The notes: generated by a model from the letters alone, not told the origin. Positions 50,849 through 59,484 are shown, counted from the first letter of the stretch. The stretch is DNA of 64,000 bases from Arenibacter palladensis (GCF_900129275.1 NZ_FQUX01000009.1:1-64000), one strand, 5' to 3'. A program made the numbers and translations.

Positions 50849-52126
50849 TTACAGATTCAAAATTTTACTTTCCATAGAAGGACCAAGTTCATAGATCGCA
50901 CCCAATAATTCCTCCTTTATTTCCGCAAGTTTGGAATACTCCCCAGTGGCCTTATAAATCTCCGCGGTACGATAAAGTATTGTTGGTTCAAAGGTTTTGC
51001 CCTCAATATACTTTCTAACAATCTCTAGGGCCTTCTCATTTTCATCAAGTTTAAAATAACTATAGGCCAAAAGATGATAGGATTCCGGTGTAGGCCTATT
51101 GTCCACTTCAATTTCTGCCACCTTCAGGGCCTTATGGAACTGTTCCGTTAGTTCCAAATACATGCCTGCATTGTAAACATTGTACATAGCGCCATAACTA
51201 GGATTGTCTACGGCTATGGCGTAGGTGTCCAAATTATGAGTCAATTGCAAGGTGTCCCCCATATAATTCGCTATCTCGGCCTTCAACAGGAAATAGTCCG
51301 GAGACCTGTAATTTTTGGTAATGGAATCCAAAATACGCAATGCCTCTTCTGGATTTTTTTCATATGAAAAGACAATCCAAGCAATTCCTTTCTTGGCATA
51401 AGCGTTTTGGGGATCCAATTTCAGTGATTTTAAGTAGTGTTCATATGAATCCTGTATTCTTCCGGCATGACCATAGTAATCCGCCAAATTGGTATAGGAC
51501 CACAACATTAAGGAGGAATTTTTTGAAGATTCGGCATTTTCCTTTGCCTTCTCCATAAAATTAATGGCTGTTTCCAAATCTCCTTTGTGATCGTTCCATT
51601 TGGCCAATCGAATCAAATAATCAAAATCGGACATATTCTTTATACTATCCAGATATTGTTCGGCATCTACATAATTACCCAGTTCCATATGGACATCAAA
51701 AAGTAATTTCTGCGACTCGATAACCCCACTGCCAATACTCCTGGACGAATTGGCAAGTTCCAATGCCTCCTTGAAGCGATGTTGTGAAATATAGTTGCGG
51801 GCCAAAGCCCTCTGATATCCAGATTTTCCGATGGCTGCGATATCAACCGCTTTTTTCAGGGCTTTTTCAGCCATTTTAAGTTGAGAAATATCTCCAGTCT
51901 CCTGAAAATATCTACTATATTCCCCAGCAACGATTCCAAAACTCATAAGCTGCATGCTATCTGGCTTGATCATGGAATTCCATTGTTCAAAATATTTAGA
52001 TGTTTTCTTGGATTCTACATCACTGAGAAAAATATTATAATCCTGGATGTCCGTAATTTTCTCCGGGGACTCTTGCGAGCAGGATACCACCATAAGCAGT
52101 ACCATTAATAGAAGTGTATATTTCAT
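50849..52126 (-). CDS. Tetratricopeptide repeat lipoprotein
   Basis: Lipoprotein (LLMVLLMVVSC, Cys at about residue 16) of 425 residues made largely of TPR-type helix pairs, for example AEKALKKAVDIAAIGKSGYQRALA, WSYTNLADYYGHAGRIQDSYEHY and YHLLAYSYFKLDENEKALEIV. TPR proteins are protein-protein interaction scaffolds. It probably faces the periplasm from the inner or outer membrane. Located downstream of the DUF4331 gene pair on the same strand with a 246-base gap, so joint transcription is uncertain. Partner unknown. Confidence 0.88.
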   Translation of the reverse strand: MKYTLLLMVLLMVVSCSQESPEKITDIQDYNIFLSDVESKKTSKYFEQWNSMIKPDSMQLMSFGIVAGEYSRYFQETGDISQLKMAEKALKKAVDIAAIGKSGYQRALARNYISQHRFKEALELANSSRSIGSGVIESQKLLFDVHMELGNYVDAEQYLDSIKNMSDFDYLIRLAKWNDHKGDLETAINFMEKAKENAESSKNSSLMLWSYTNLADYYGHAGRIQDSYEHYLKSLKLDPQNAYAKKGIAWIVFSYEKNPEEALRILDSITKNYRSPDYFLLKAEIANYMGDTLQLTHNLDTYAIAVDNPSYGAMYNVYNAGMYLELTEQFHKALKVAEIEVDNRPTPESYHLLAYSYFKLDENEKALEIVRKYIEGKTFEPTILYRTAEIYKATGEYSKLAEIKEELLGAIYELGPSMESKILNL

Positions 52127-52238
52127 AGTTGCAGGTTTAAATTTCTAATTGATGATTTTTAAACAAGGGAGAACTATTACCGTCCTCCCCTATCCTCCTT
52201 TTCATCTGCTTAAATTTTATTGTTTATTTTTCAATCAG

Positions 52239-52288
52239 ACCTGCCCGACTTCTTCATTCCCGTCCGTATCGGAACGGGCGGACAGGCA
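52239..52288. repeat. GC-rich nested hairpin between TPR and DUF4331 genes
   Basis: CCTGCCCG near 52240 pairs loosely with the GGCGGACAGGCAG end, enclosing an inner stem of CCCGTCCG with CGGAACGGG (one bulged A) around a TAT loop. It is far more GC-rich than the flanking DNA and has no T tract. Similar CCTGCC...GGCAGG elements are frequent dispersed repeats in flavobacterial genomes, in my recollection. Genome copy number cannot be checked here. Confidence 0.4.
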
Positions 52289-52372
52289 GTTGCAATTCGC
52301 CATTAAATGTTTCGTCCACCTAATTATAGCGCGCTGTCAAAAATTATCATGGCCAAGTTCATAGATAAAAGC

Positions 52373-53140
52373 CTATTCCGGATTGCCCACATAGGGAAAA
52401 CTTGCAGAGACAGTAGCTGTTAAGGCAACACCGTCCGAAGTTAACCTAGGGGTGTCCGGGCTACCATCCATATTTTTATCGGACCCGTCAAAACGATCTC
52501 CTTCAGCCCCACCAAACAATAGTATTAAGGACACATCAATAACATCGTCTGTCAACTTTCTACCAGTTAAAGCAACCTCATCCCCGTCCGGAACCAATAT
52601 CCTTCCATCGTTGTCAAAATCTGTTCTCGGATCAAAATAAGTGGTGGGCAAATTGGGAGAAATCTCCAATACATCTGCCGCCAAGTACGTCGTAAGGGTA
52701 GCGGCATCCAGTCCCAAAATATTATTCTCATAATTAAGGGCGGCAGGGTCAATTCCCAAAAGATCGGCATACACGTCATAATATTGCTCCAATCGAGCTT
52801 CATAACCTGCTTGGAAAGTAGCTGCCATTTCAGAAGGAATAGTCCTGTTATGTGCATCTTTTACACTGAGCTGGCCCTCCATGTCAAAACCGAAAACCGT
52901 GTTTATACCAGGTCTCCCCATATGGTCTACTTGTGTATAGTTGCCAGAAAAATCCACTGCCGTTATACAAGGTTCACAGGAACCACCACAATCAACTCCA
53001 GTTTCACTTCCATTCATAATTCCATCATCACAAGTGGCCATAGCTATTGGATCCATCATGTCGTCATCATTATTACAGGAAGTCATCATAGCCAATCCTA
53101 AGATTGGCAGTAACGCAAATTTTATTGTATTTAGTTTCAT
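52373..53140 (-). CDS. DUF4331-type lipoprotein with Cys-rich insert
   Basis: Lipoprotein (GLAMMTSC, Cys22) of 255 residues. An Asp-rich linker leads into a Cys-rich module, CDDGIMNGSETGVDCGGSC with C37, C51, C55 and C58, of a type common in Bacteroidetes surface proteins. The rest (DAHNRTIPSEMAATFQ, FDNDGRILVPDGDEVALTGRK, DVIDVSLILLFGGAEGDRFD) resembles the C-terminal part of DUF4331 proteins. The neighbouring upstream gene encodes a separate DUF4331 protein resembling the N-terminal part. The two probably act together at the cell surface; function unknown. Confidence 0.72.
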   Translation of the reverse strand: MKLNTIKFALLPILGLAMMTSCNNDDDMMDPIAMATCDDGIMNGSETGVDCGGSCEPCITAVDFSGNYTQVDHMGRPGINTVFGFDMEGQLSVKDAHNRTIPSEMAATFQAGYEARLEQYYDVYADLLGIDPAALNYENNILGLDAATLTTYLAADVLEISPNLPTTYFDPRTDFDNDGRILVPDGDEVALTGRKLTDDVIDVSLILLFGGAEGDRFDGSDKNMDGSPDTPRLTSDGVALTATVSASFPYVGNPE

Positions 53141-53166
53141 AATTATAATTTTAATTAGTTAAATGA

Positions 53167-53847
53167 TTATTGTTTTTTGTTTGTTGTAACCCAAGTCTTA
53201 TAAACCCCCAACCCCAATGCATTCTGGCCAGTAGGCACTCCCAATAAGGAGTTTGGCACCTCTACTACAATAGACATGGTGTTTTTACCTTCAAAGGTAT
53301 CCACTGCCTCATCCGCTGATTTAAATCCACCTGGCGCCATTCCGCCGATAACGGCATTAAACTGAAAGAAATCGAAGAAAAATGAATCCTGCCTAGGCCC
53401 GGCAAATAATGTTGCCCCATTCGCAGTTGATGCCTTAATGGCCGTTGTCCCGGAAATTTCAACACTTCCTAAAGGCGAGTTTACCATAACTTGACTGTCC
53501 AATCCAGTATTTGTTGGCTTTACAGGTCCAAAAAAATACATTTTACCATCTTTAGGTATGGCCTGGATTACCAAGTCCTCTACCAAATCCCCATCCGTAT
53601 CGATATTGATTTCGGTTAAAACCATTTCATCAAAGCTTCCATAAGCCAAATCCGGTAGTACATTGGACTGCAGGTCCACCACAAAAACTGTATTATCCGA
53701 TCCTTCGGAAGGTTCGAATCCGTAAAAATCCGCAATATCCGCTGAAGTGCCCATGGAGGACGGAGCGTCTATGTGATCTGCCGCTACCAAAATAGCGCCT
53801 GCTACCCCTAGCAAGCCAATTCCAAATAATAATTTTGTCTTTTTCAT
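53167..53847 (-). CDS. DUF4331 family exported protein
   Basis: Exported protein of 226 residues with a signal peptide (LLFGIGLLGVAGAILVAA). The DUF4331 hallmark starts immediately after: DHIDAPSSMGTSADIADFYGFEP. It continues with NTVFVVDLQSNVLP, GPRQDSFFFDFFQFNAV and NTMSIVVEVPNSLLG. The family is predicted secreted and is often found near TPR genes; its role is unknown. It lies 26 bases upstream of the lipoprotein gene that carries a second DUF4331-like part, so the two are an operon. Confidence 0.85.
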   Translation of the reverse strand: MKKTKLLFGIGLLGVAGAILVAADHIDAPSSMGTSADIADFYGFEPSEGSDNTVFVVDLQSNVLPDLAYGSFDEMVLTEINIDTDGDLVEDLVIQAIPKDGKMYFFGPVKPTNTGLDSQVMVNSPLGSVEISGTTAIKASTANGATLFAGPRQDSFFFDFFQFNAVIGGMAPGGFKSADEAVDTFEGKNTMSIVVEVPNSLLGVPTGQNALGLGVYKTWVTTNKKQ

Positions 53848-54022
53848 AATAAGTTATTTTTAGATTAAAATCATCCTTACCTACGGAGGTTCAATTCCAA
53901 GGGTTTGGTTTTAATTGTTAATATTATGTTAATGCATCAATAGCGCCATCCACCAAAAAAAAGACCCATTAAGAATGTAGTCCCATATTTTAATTTAATT
54001 TTACCCTCTAAAATTTGGATCT

Positions 54023-55210
54023 ATGAATCCTTCGGCCTCTGGTTGGATAGATAAATTTGGGTATCTTGTTAAGGACAATAATGATTACTTTGACTCCTTC
54101 AAAGATTTATATTCCCTTCTAAAAAGTACCGGCTTTGTTTATGGGATCAACTTGGATATCCCTCCTTTTATCATAAAGGAGGTTCCCTTGTCCGAAGATG
54201 AAAAAGCAAAGATCAATTTAATAACCGCCCTCTATTTCACCTATAAGCTTAAACACAAGGAATCCAATTTTGAAGCCTTTTTGGGATACATCTTTATGTT
54301 TTATAAAGACTTGGGAATTAACAGAATTTCCTTTTTAAACAAATTCCTGACAGGAAAGAAAACATCTTCCAAACTGGAAAACCTATTAAATTCCAGGATA
54401 TATCTGGAGGACAACGTTATCAGCAAGACCTTCAATAACATCATAACCAATTCACTGCTTTTTATAGATGTTCTTAGTTTTAAAAGATATCTTGAAGGTG
54501 AAACATCCATAAAAGAGTATGCCCAACGGCTGGAACATATTACCATAAATATTACATATCACACCTTAAATTCTAAAGAGAAAAACAAGAGTGACGAAAG
54601 ATTGGCGCAACTTTTTGCCTCCTCTCTGACCTTTATTGAAAGTGTAAAAGAGGATTTTGATGGCTCCTATAGAAATGAACTGGTCAACAAATATTCCACT
54701 TTGGAAAACAGATATTTTTTGGATGTGGCATGCTTGACGGTATGGGAAGATCAGTCATTGGATTATACTGAATCGGAATTTATTTTTGGCTTGGGAACGG
54801 ACCTTGGTTTTGACCAAAATGATATAGCAAAATCGCTACACGATGTTACCGGATTTTTTCAATTAAATGTCGACAAAATACCCCATCTAAAAGATCATAA
54901 TTTGGCTGTCCAATTTTATGATAGCATGTCCAAAATAGTAAACAAACTGATTCTAAGAAACAGCAAACGTCTACAAAAAGAACTTTCGGAAAGTAAGGAA
55001 TTGGTCACCTTATTATCAAAATCAACAGTCAGGGATCTTAGCCCCGAAGAGAAGAAAAAAGTACAAAATCACCTAGTGGATATTTTTAAAAGTATCCCTT
55101 CGTTGGCAATTTTCATTCTCCCAGGAGGGGCAGTTCTTTTGCCAATATTCATTAAATTAATTCCTAAATTACTACCTTCCTCTTTTGACGATAACAGGGT
55201 TGAAGAATAG
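54023..55210 (+). CDS. LETM1-related biofilm-associated protein
   Basis: A 395-residue protein with no signal peptide. The C-terminal 60 residues, with LSKSTVRDLSPEEKKKVQNH, FKSIPSLAIFILPGGAVLLP and IFIKLIPKLLPSSF, match the LETM1-like module: one membrane helix in a PGG-(S/A)-x-L-L-P context. The N-terminal 330 residues are helical and charged. I recall this flavobacterial family under the name LETM1-related biofilm-associated protein; the biofilm link comes from that name, not this sequence. Eukaryotic LETM1 is a mitochondrial ion exchange protein. Single gene. Confidence 0.8.
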   Translation: MNPSASGWIDKFGYLVKDNNDYFDSFKDLYSLLKSTGFVYGINLDIPPFIIKEVPLSEDEKAKINLITALYFTYKLKHKESNFEAFLGYIFMFYKDLGINRISFLNKFLTGKKTSSKLENLLNSRIYLEDNVISKTFNNIITNSLLFIDVLSFKRYLEGETSIKEYAQRLEHITINITYHTLNSKEKNKSDERLAQLFASSLTFIESVKEDFDGSYRNELVNKYSTLENRYFLDVACLTVWEDQSLDYTESEFIFGLGTDLGFDQNDIAKSLHDVTGFFQLNVDKIPHLKDHNLAVQFYDSMSKIVNKLILRNSKRLQKELSESKELVTLLSKSTVRDLSPEEKKKVQNHLVDIFKSIPSLAIFILPGGAVLLPIFIKLIPKLLPSSFDDNRVEE

Positions 55211-55301
55211 CCCCAAATTACCCCAAAACACTACTATAAGAAAAACCTATAGTGATTTTATTTTAAACTTAAAATATTAAAAATCAATATATTAACCAAC
55301 A

Positions 55302-56057
55302 TTACTCCAACCACAACTTAAAGTCCTTTACCCTTTCCCTACTAACTATTATTTCCTGACCATTAAAGCGGTTTAATTTGATTTCCAACCTAGAATTGGT
55401 ATAGGAAACAATGTCTTTTATATGGCTTATGTTCACGTAGAATTTTCTGCTCACCCTGAAAAAGGAGTTAGGGTGAAGTTCCGATTCCAAGTTTTCCAAA
55501 GTAAGGTCCAGCAGGTAATTTCTTCCATCAGTAGTAGAAGCATAGGTGCCTTTGTTCTCACTGTAAAAACATTCTATCTCTTCCGCATTAATAATTTTTA
55601 GATGCTGACCTACACTCACTGTAAACCTCTTTTTGTATTCCCGCTCCAATGGGTTTACCAACAACTTTTTTATATCCTCGAAATCGAGCGATAATTTCTG
55701 TTTTTCAGGCCTAAAAACAAGGTACTTTTTTACGGCATTTTCCAACTCCTCCCCATCAATAGGTTTTAACAAATAGTCTATACTATTCAACTTAAATGCC
55801 TGCAAGGCATATTCATCATATGCCGTGGTAAAAATTACCGAACTTTGAATATCCACAGCCTCAAAAATCTCAAACGACAAACCGTCCGAAAGTTGAATAT
55901 CCAAAAAAATCAAGTCTGGATGTTTATTATCCCGAAACCATTCAATGGCCTCCTCAACAGAATGTAGCATAATGGAAACCTCTACCTTTAAATTGGTCAA
56001 TAATCGCCCTAATCTTCTGGCGGCAGGCTTTTCATCTTCAATTATAATTGCGTTCAT
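55302..56057 (-). CDS. LytTR-family response regulator of the 2TM operon
   Basis: Response regulator of 251 residues. Receiver domain with E7-D8, phospho-acceptor D53 in LIFLDIQLSDG, and the T-T-A and K-P motifs (VIFTTAYDEYAL, YLLKPIDGEE). The C-terminal LytTR DNA-binding domain (about 140-250) has RFTVSVGQHLKIINAEEIECF and FFRVSRKFYVNISHI. It is the last gene of an operon whose first sure member is a LytS-type histidine kinase, so the two form a cognate pair. Target genes unknown; LytTR regulators often act on surface or export genes. Confidence 0.93.
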   Translation of the reverse strand: MNAIIIEDEKPAARRLGRLLTNLKVEVSIMLHSVEEAIEWFRDNKHPDLIFLDIQLSDGLSFEIFEAVDIQSSVIFTTAYDEYALQAFKLNSIDYLLKPIDGEELENAVKKYLVFRPEKQKLSLDFEDIKKLLVNPLEREYKKRFTVSVGQHLKIINAEEIECFYSENKGTYASTTDGRNYLLDLTLENLESELHPNSFFRVSRKFYVNISHIKDIVSYTNSRLEIKLNRFNGQEIIVSRERVKDFKLWLE

Positions 56058-56103
56058 TATAGTGGTTAATTGGTTTTTAGTTTATGGTACGATTCCCCTA
56101 TTC

Positions 56104-56427
56104 TTATTCCTCTGTGTATTTTCGCAATTGCTTTTCCTCCCATTTTTTAATGAACCCGGGTTTCAATTTCAAAAAATAAATCCCGGCCACCAAAAGGACT
56201 ACCCCCCAAACAATAGGAATAAAGACCATATTCCATTCCATCCAATTCAAAAACCCTTGATCCTCCACTCCATTATCTACAAAGAAACTCACGATCCTCC
56301 CTTTAAAAACAAAAAGAAGCACATTCATAACCAAGTAAACAGCAATATGTGCATAAAAATTCTTAAGTATATCCACTCGCTTTTTAGCCCTAATATATCT
56401 CTCCAAATTACCCTTATCCATTGCCAT
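56104..56427 (-). CDS. 2TM domain protein C
   Basis: A 107-residue protein made of one 2TM domain: amphipathic basic start (NLERYIRAKKRVDILKNFYAH), two membrane helices (HIAVYLVMNVLLFVF and FIPIVWGVVLLVAGIYFL), and a tail (GFIKKWEEKQLRKYTEE) that matches the KNWEERKI pattern. It is the most diverged of the three free-standing copies. Its ATG shares a base with the stop of the gene before it (TAATG). It lies between the kinase and its regulator, so a role in signal reception or kinase assembly is likely. Confidence 0.88.
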   Translation of the reverse strand: MAMDKGNLERYIRAKKRVDILKNFYAHIAVYLVMNVLLFVFKGRIVSFFVDNGVEDQGFLNWMEWNMVFIPIVWGVVLLVAGIYFLKLKPGFIKKWEEKQLRKYTEE

Positions 56428-56756
56428 TATTTATATTTTTCAGCTTCACGTTTTTCTTTCTCCATATACTTGCGGATCTGCCTTTCTTCCCATTCCTTGT
56501 TGAAAAATGGATTATAAGAAAACACCTTTAAACCATGAAACAGGAGCCCGATACCCCAGAATAACCACACTGCCAAAGTCCCAAAGTCCCAAAATGCCTC
56601 CAAAAAGGACTCCCCATTGCCTAAATTTTCCAAAATCATAACTACAGTAACAAACACATTAACAGCCAGATACACCACAAGGTGAACATAAAACCCCTTT
56701 AACTCCGCCACCTGTTTTTTGGCGCGCTCCAATTTATTTTCCTTATCGTAATCCAT
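56427..56756 (-). CDS. 2TM domain protein B
   Basis: About 109 residues, one 2TM domain. The start NKLERAKKQVAELKGFYVHLVVY leads into helix 1, helix 2 follows around AVWLFWGIGLLFHGLKVF, and the tail is NPFFNKEWEERQIRKYME. The ATG at 56756 was preferred over one nine bases upstream because it lines up with the 2TM start of the next copy and forms the same TAATG overlap with the preceding stop. Sequence order and motif match the C-terminal end of the kinase encoded upstream. Confidence 0.88.
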   Translation of the reverse strand: MDYDKENKLERAKKQVAELKGFYVHLVVYLAVNVFVTVVMILENLGNGESFLEAFWDFGTLAVWLFWGIGLLFHGLKVFSYNPFFNKEWEERQIRKYMEKEKREAEKYK

Positions 56757-57058
56757 TATTTCCATCTGTCCCTCCTTTCTTCCTCCTGCATATACTCCTT
56801 AATTTTCCGTTCTTCCCAGTTCTTTCCAAAGAAAGGGTTTAAACCAAATACTTTTACGGCATGAAACACCAGGCCAATCCCCCAACCAAAGGCCGCCCAT
56901 AGGAACCACGGGTATCGCCATTGGTTGGTCCAGTAATTTAAGGCCGCCAAAAACCCTATGAAAACAAAATAGGACATTAGGCTCGTATAGAACTTCTTAA
57001 TGGCACCAACCCTTTCTTTGGCCCTGAAATATTTGTTTTCCTTATCTATATTTTCCAT
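56756..57058 (-). CDS. 2TM domain protein A
   Basis: A 100-residue protein with one 2TM domain: KENKYFRAKERVGAIKKFYT, helix 1 (LMSYFVFIGFLAALNYW), helix 2 (FLWAAFGWGIGLVFHAVKVF), then LNPFFGKNWEERKIKEYMQ. It is the copy closest to the kinase's own C-terminal 2TM domain (RYQKAKEQVEAIKGFYGNL ... NPFLGRNWEERKIQKYM). It follows the kinase gene after 90 bases. Function of the 2TM family is unknown; its place here suggests association with the kinase in the membrane. Confidence 0.9.
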   Translation of the reverse strand: MENIDKENKYFRAKERVGAIKKFYTSLMSYFVFIGFLAALNYWTNQWRYPWFLWAAFGWGIGLVFHAVKVFGLNPFFGKNWEERKIKEYMQEEERRDRWK

Positions 57059-57148
57059 GATTTAAATTTTATTCAAAATTCGGTAACAGCATATAGTTTT
57101 TCAAAAATAAACTTCTGAATTGTTGAATTTACAGGATGTACCGTAACC

Positions 57149-58486
57149 CTAAAAGTTCTCATCATCCATATACTTTTGAATTTTCCGTTCTTCCCAGTTT
57201 CTACCTAAGAACGGATTATAACCAAAAACCTCCATAGCATGAAGGGCCACACCAAACCCCCATCCAACGGCAGGAAAAAGCACCCAGGGAAAACTAGTGG
57301 TTTTATAGTTGAGTATAGCCAAGATGGGCAATACCACACAATATGATATCAGATTACCGTAAAACCCCTTTATAGCCTCTACCTGCTCTTTAGCTTTTTG
57401 ATATCGTTTGTCCTCCAAAAACACTTCATGTGTTTCCATAACTCCAATCCGCTCCCTGAGTATCGGGAGTTTTACCGTAAATTCGGTAGCAGATTTTCCG
57501 ATCTGAACATCTTTATTGGATAACATTTGGTATCGTTCCTGAATATTCCTGAGTCCAACCCCACTGGTTTTTTTAACCACCTGTTTCTCCTGAAGATTAT
57601 TGGATACACAAAGCATACCCTCCTCTTCATATACTTTTATCCGCAAAGGCCTTAGAACGGTTGCCACGTTATGCTTTACAGCGTTTTCCAATAGGAGCTG
57701 AAGGGACAAGGGTACAATTTTCGCCTCCGCATCATTGCCTTTTTCGGGAATATCGAAAATTATACTATCCTCAAACCTCATTTTTAACAACCGCACATAA
57801 GTTTCCGCAAAGGCTAGCTCCTCATCCACGGTTACCAAGTCTTTGTTCTTTTGCTCCAGGACATATCGATATACTTTAGAAAGCGAAGTTGTGAATTTTT
57901 GCGCTTGCAAGGGATCTTCCTCGATTAAACTGGTAAGCACGTTTAAACTGTTAAACAAAAAATGTGGATCCAACTGATTCTTAAGGGCATCAAACTTGGC
58001 AGAGGCAGTACCTGCAATTATTTTCTGCTCCTTTACCTTGTTCTCCTGCCTATGTTTAAAGTACCAAGCCAAATAAAAAATTGCAGAAATAAGAATAGCC
58101 AATAAGAGAGAGACTTTGTAATGTCCCAAATTCTCATTTACCACAAAAACAGAGAAGGGCAAATCCTCAATCCCCATCTTCACAATTAAACGGGAGAAAA
58201 ATATCCCTATCAAAGAGAAGACTATATTACCTGAAATTCCAAGCAATAAACGTTTCCCCCTATACATCTGTTGCCCATATTTAACTATAAGGAACTGAAT
58301 CCAGTACGCATTCACCATATAAAGGATTACAGCAAAAATCATGTTGGTATAGTACTCTTCCAAAGCCCTTTGAAAACTAAAGCCACCATCAAATTCTCCC
58401 ATAAAAAAGAATACAGCAAGAAACACAAAATATAGCAAGGTGCCTATAAACAGTGCATTTCCTAAATGTCTAATAAATCGTATCAT
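57149..58486 (-). CDS. LytS-type sensor histidine kinase with C-terminal 2TM domain
   Basis: Membrane histidine kinase of 445 residues. Residues about 10-145 carry four hydrophobic segments and no recognised extracytoplasmic sensor. The HisKA_7/LytS-type phosphoacceptor is H175 in LDPHFLFNSLN. The ATPase N-box LLLENAVKHNV and G-box KKTSGVGLRNIQERYQ follow. After the catalytic domain, residues about 355-445 form a complete 2TM domain matching the three small proteins encoded next. The kinase thus has a second membrane unit after its catalytic part, an unusual topology. It pairs with the LytTR regulator at the operon end. Confidence 0.92.
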   Translation of the reverse strand: MIRFIRHLGNALFIGTLLYFVFLAVFFFMGEFDGGFSFQRALEEYYTNMIFAVILYMVNAYWIQFLIVKYGQQMYRGKRLLLGISGNIVFSLIGIFFSRLIVKMGIEDLPFSVFVVNENLGHYKVSLLLAILISAIFYLAWYFKHRQENKVKEQKIIAGTASAKFDALKNQLDPHFLFNSLNVLTSLIEEDPLQAQKFTTSLSKVYRYVLEQKNKDLVTVDEELAFAETYVRLLKMRFEDSIIFDIPEKGNDAEAKIVPLSLQLLLENAVKHNVATVLRPLRIKVYEEEGMLCVSNNLQEKQVVKKTSGVGLRNIQERYQMLSNKDVQIGKSATEFTVKLPILRERIGVMETHEVFLEDKRYQKAKEQVEAIKGFYGNLISYCVVLPILAILNYKTTSFPWVLFPAVGWGFGVALHAMEVFGYNPFLGRNWEERKIQKYMDDENF

Positions 58487-58526
58487 TCGGCATTATTTAC
58501 ATCCATTATTTCACAAGCCCCAAAAC

Positions 58527-58793
58527 TCACTTTATGGGCATCGTAACAATAGAAAGCTCCTGGTTTAAAGTTACTAAAAAGTTCCATGACGGCTCAAGTT
58601 CCGATGGAAGACAGCTTAAGGGATTTACACGATAAAAATATGCCTCCTTACCCACTACTTTAGCATATTCATTTTTCCCACTGTATTGATTTAAAGGAGT
58701 TAAGATTTGGTTACTTACCAATTTACTTTGATCACATCCTGCAGCCATTTCGTTGACCACTGTTGCTAGAATTATCAATATTACCTTATGCAT
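58527..58793 (-). CDS. Unrecognised 88-residue protein
   Basis: A short frame 40 bases upstream of the kinase on the same strand. A hydrophobic start (VILIILATVVNEMAAGC) could be a weak lipoprotein signal with Cys at about residue 20. The rest (GKNEYAKVVGKEAYFYRVNPL) has no known domain. It may be a small exported protein co-transcribed with the 2TM operon, or a degenerate remnant. Not recognised. Confidence 0.45.
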   Translation of the reverse strand: MHKVILIILATVVNEMAAGCDQSKLVSNQILTPLNQYSGKNEYAKVVGKEAYFYRVNPLSCLPSELEPSWNFLVTLNQELSIVTMPIK

Positions 58794-58915
58794 AGCTTAA
58801 TTTTATGTAATGTATTCATTGCACAAATGTGGCTCAAATAAAAAAGGCCGGGAAATTGGATCTACCGAACTGTAGATTTCACGGGATGAACTGGAAAGGA
58901 AATAACCATAAATAG
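58794..58915. other. Gene-free spacer left of the tandem repeat
   Basis: First part of a 690-base gene-free stretch (58794-59484). No gene, RNA signature or strong promoter was found here; the two copies of a tandem repeat occupy the rest together with an unrelated 180-base spacer (59061-59241). Confidence 0.4.
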
Positions 58916-59060
58916 AAAAGAGGACGCACCCCTACGTCCTCTTTTAAAATTTCAAAAAATAGTTTCTTTTAAAGAAAAGTATTTTTCAAGTCTTAACTTA
59001 TGAATTATAAAGTTAAAGTTTATTCCCTTAGAAATGGTTTCTTTTTGAAAAAAAATTAAC
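58916..59060. repeat. Tandem non-coding repeat, copy A, with hairpin
   Basis: Begins with a perfect hairpin (AAAAGAGGACG, eight-base loop CACCCCTA, CGTCCTCTTTT; 58916-58945) and ends with TTTTTGAAAAAAAATTAAC at 59042-59060. Copy B has the same hairpin over 34 identical bases and the same end sequence at exactly the same distance (126 bases). The AT-rich middle is diverged but shares AAGTCTTA, CTTATGAAT and other short blocks. No conserved protein is encoded. Confidence 0.75.
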
Positions 59061-59241
59061 TCAAACCCTAAATCTGAATTTACCTTTATCTGGATTATCA
59101 CTTATAACGGAGAAATTACTGCCACCAAATAGAGTCTTCCACCCATTAATGGACAACTATTGAACGGATGTCAACATGACAATGCAAACTGATACAGCTT
59201 TGGGGTTTTTGTTCCAGGAGAGATGAATATCCTTAAAATAA

Positions 59242-59386
59242 AAAAGAGGACGCACCCCTACGTCCTCTTTTAAAAGTTAAAAAATAGGCTTTTTACCAAA
59301 TAACTTATTTTTTAAGTCTTACTTATGAATGTTAAATTTAGGGAATATTTTCAAATAAATAACGCTTTTTTTGAAAAAAAATTAAC
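59242..59386. repeat. Tandem non-coding repeat, copy B, with hairpin terminator
   Basis: Second copy, 326 bases after copy A. The hairpin at 59242-59271 is followed on the minus strand by six T, so it would terminate the Gfo/Idh operon transcribed from the right. The middle again carries AAGTCTTA and CTTATGAAT, and the end TTTTTGAAAAAAAATTAAC is at 59368-59386. The region between the repeat and the Gfo/Idh stop (59387-59484) holds nothing recognisable. Confidence 0.75.
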
Positions 59387-59484
59387 CCAAATCATTATTC
59401 CCGTTCAAATAAAACCCACTAAATCCTTCCAAATACACTTAAAATATCACTTTACATTTTATCACATAGAATGTTTTAAATAAA

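Noticed and set aside
53711-53721. GGTTCGAATCC, identical to a tRNA T-loop core
   Set aside because: It lies inside the DUF4331 coding region in a good frame, and no acceptor stem, anticodon arm or CCA end is present around it.
59325-59480. Plus-strand frame beginning with ATG in repeat copy B
   Set aside because: The matching ATG in copy A gives a different, 19-codon frame, so the repeat does not conserve a peptide.
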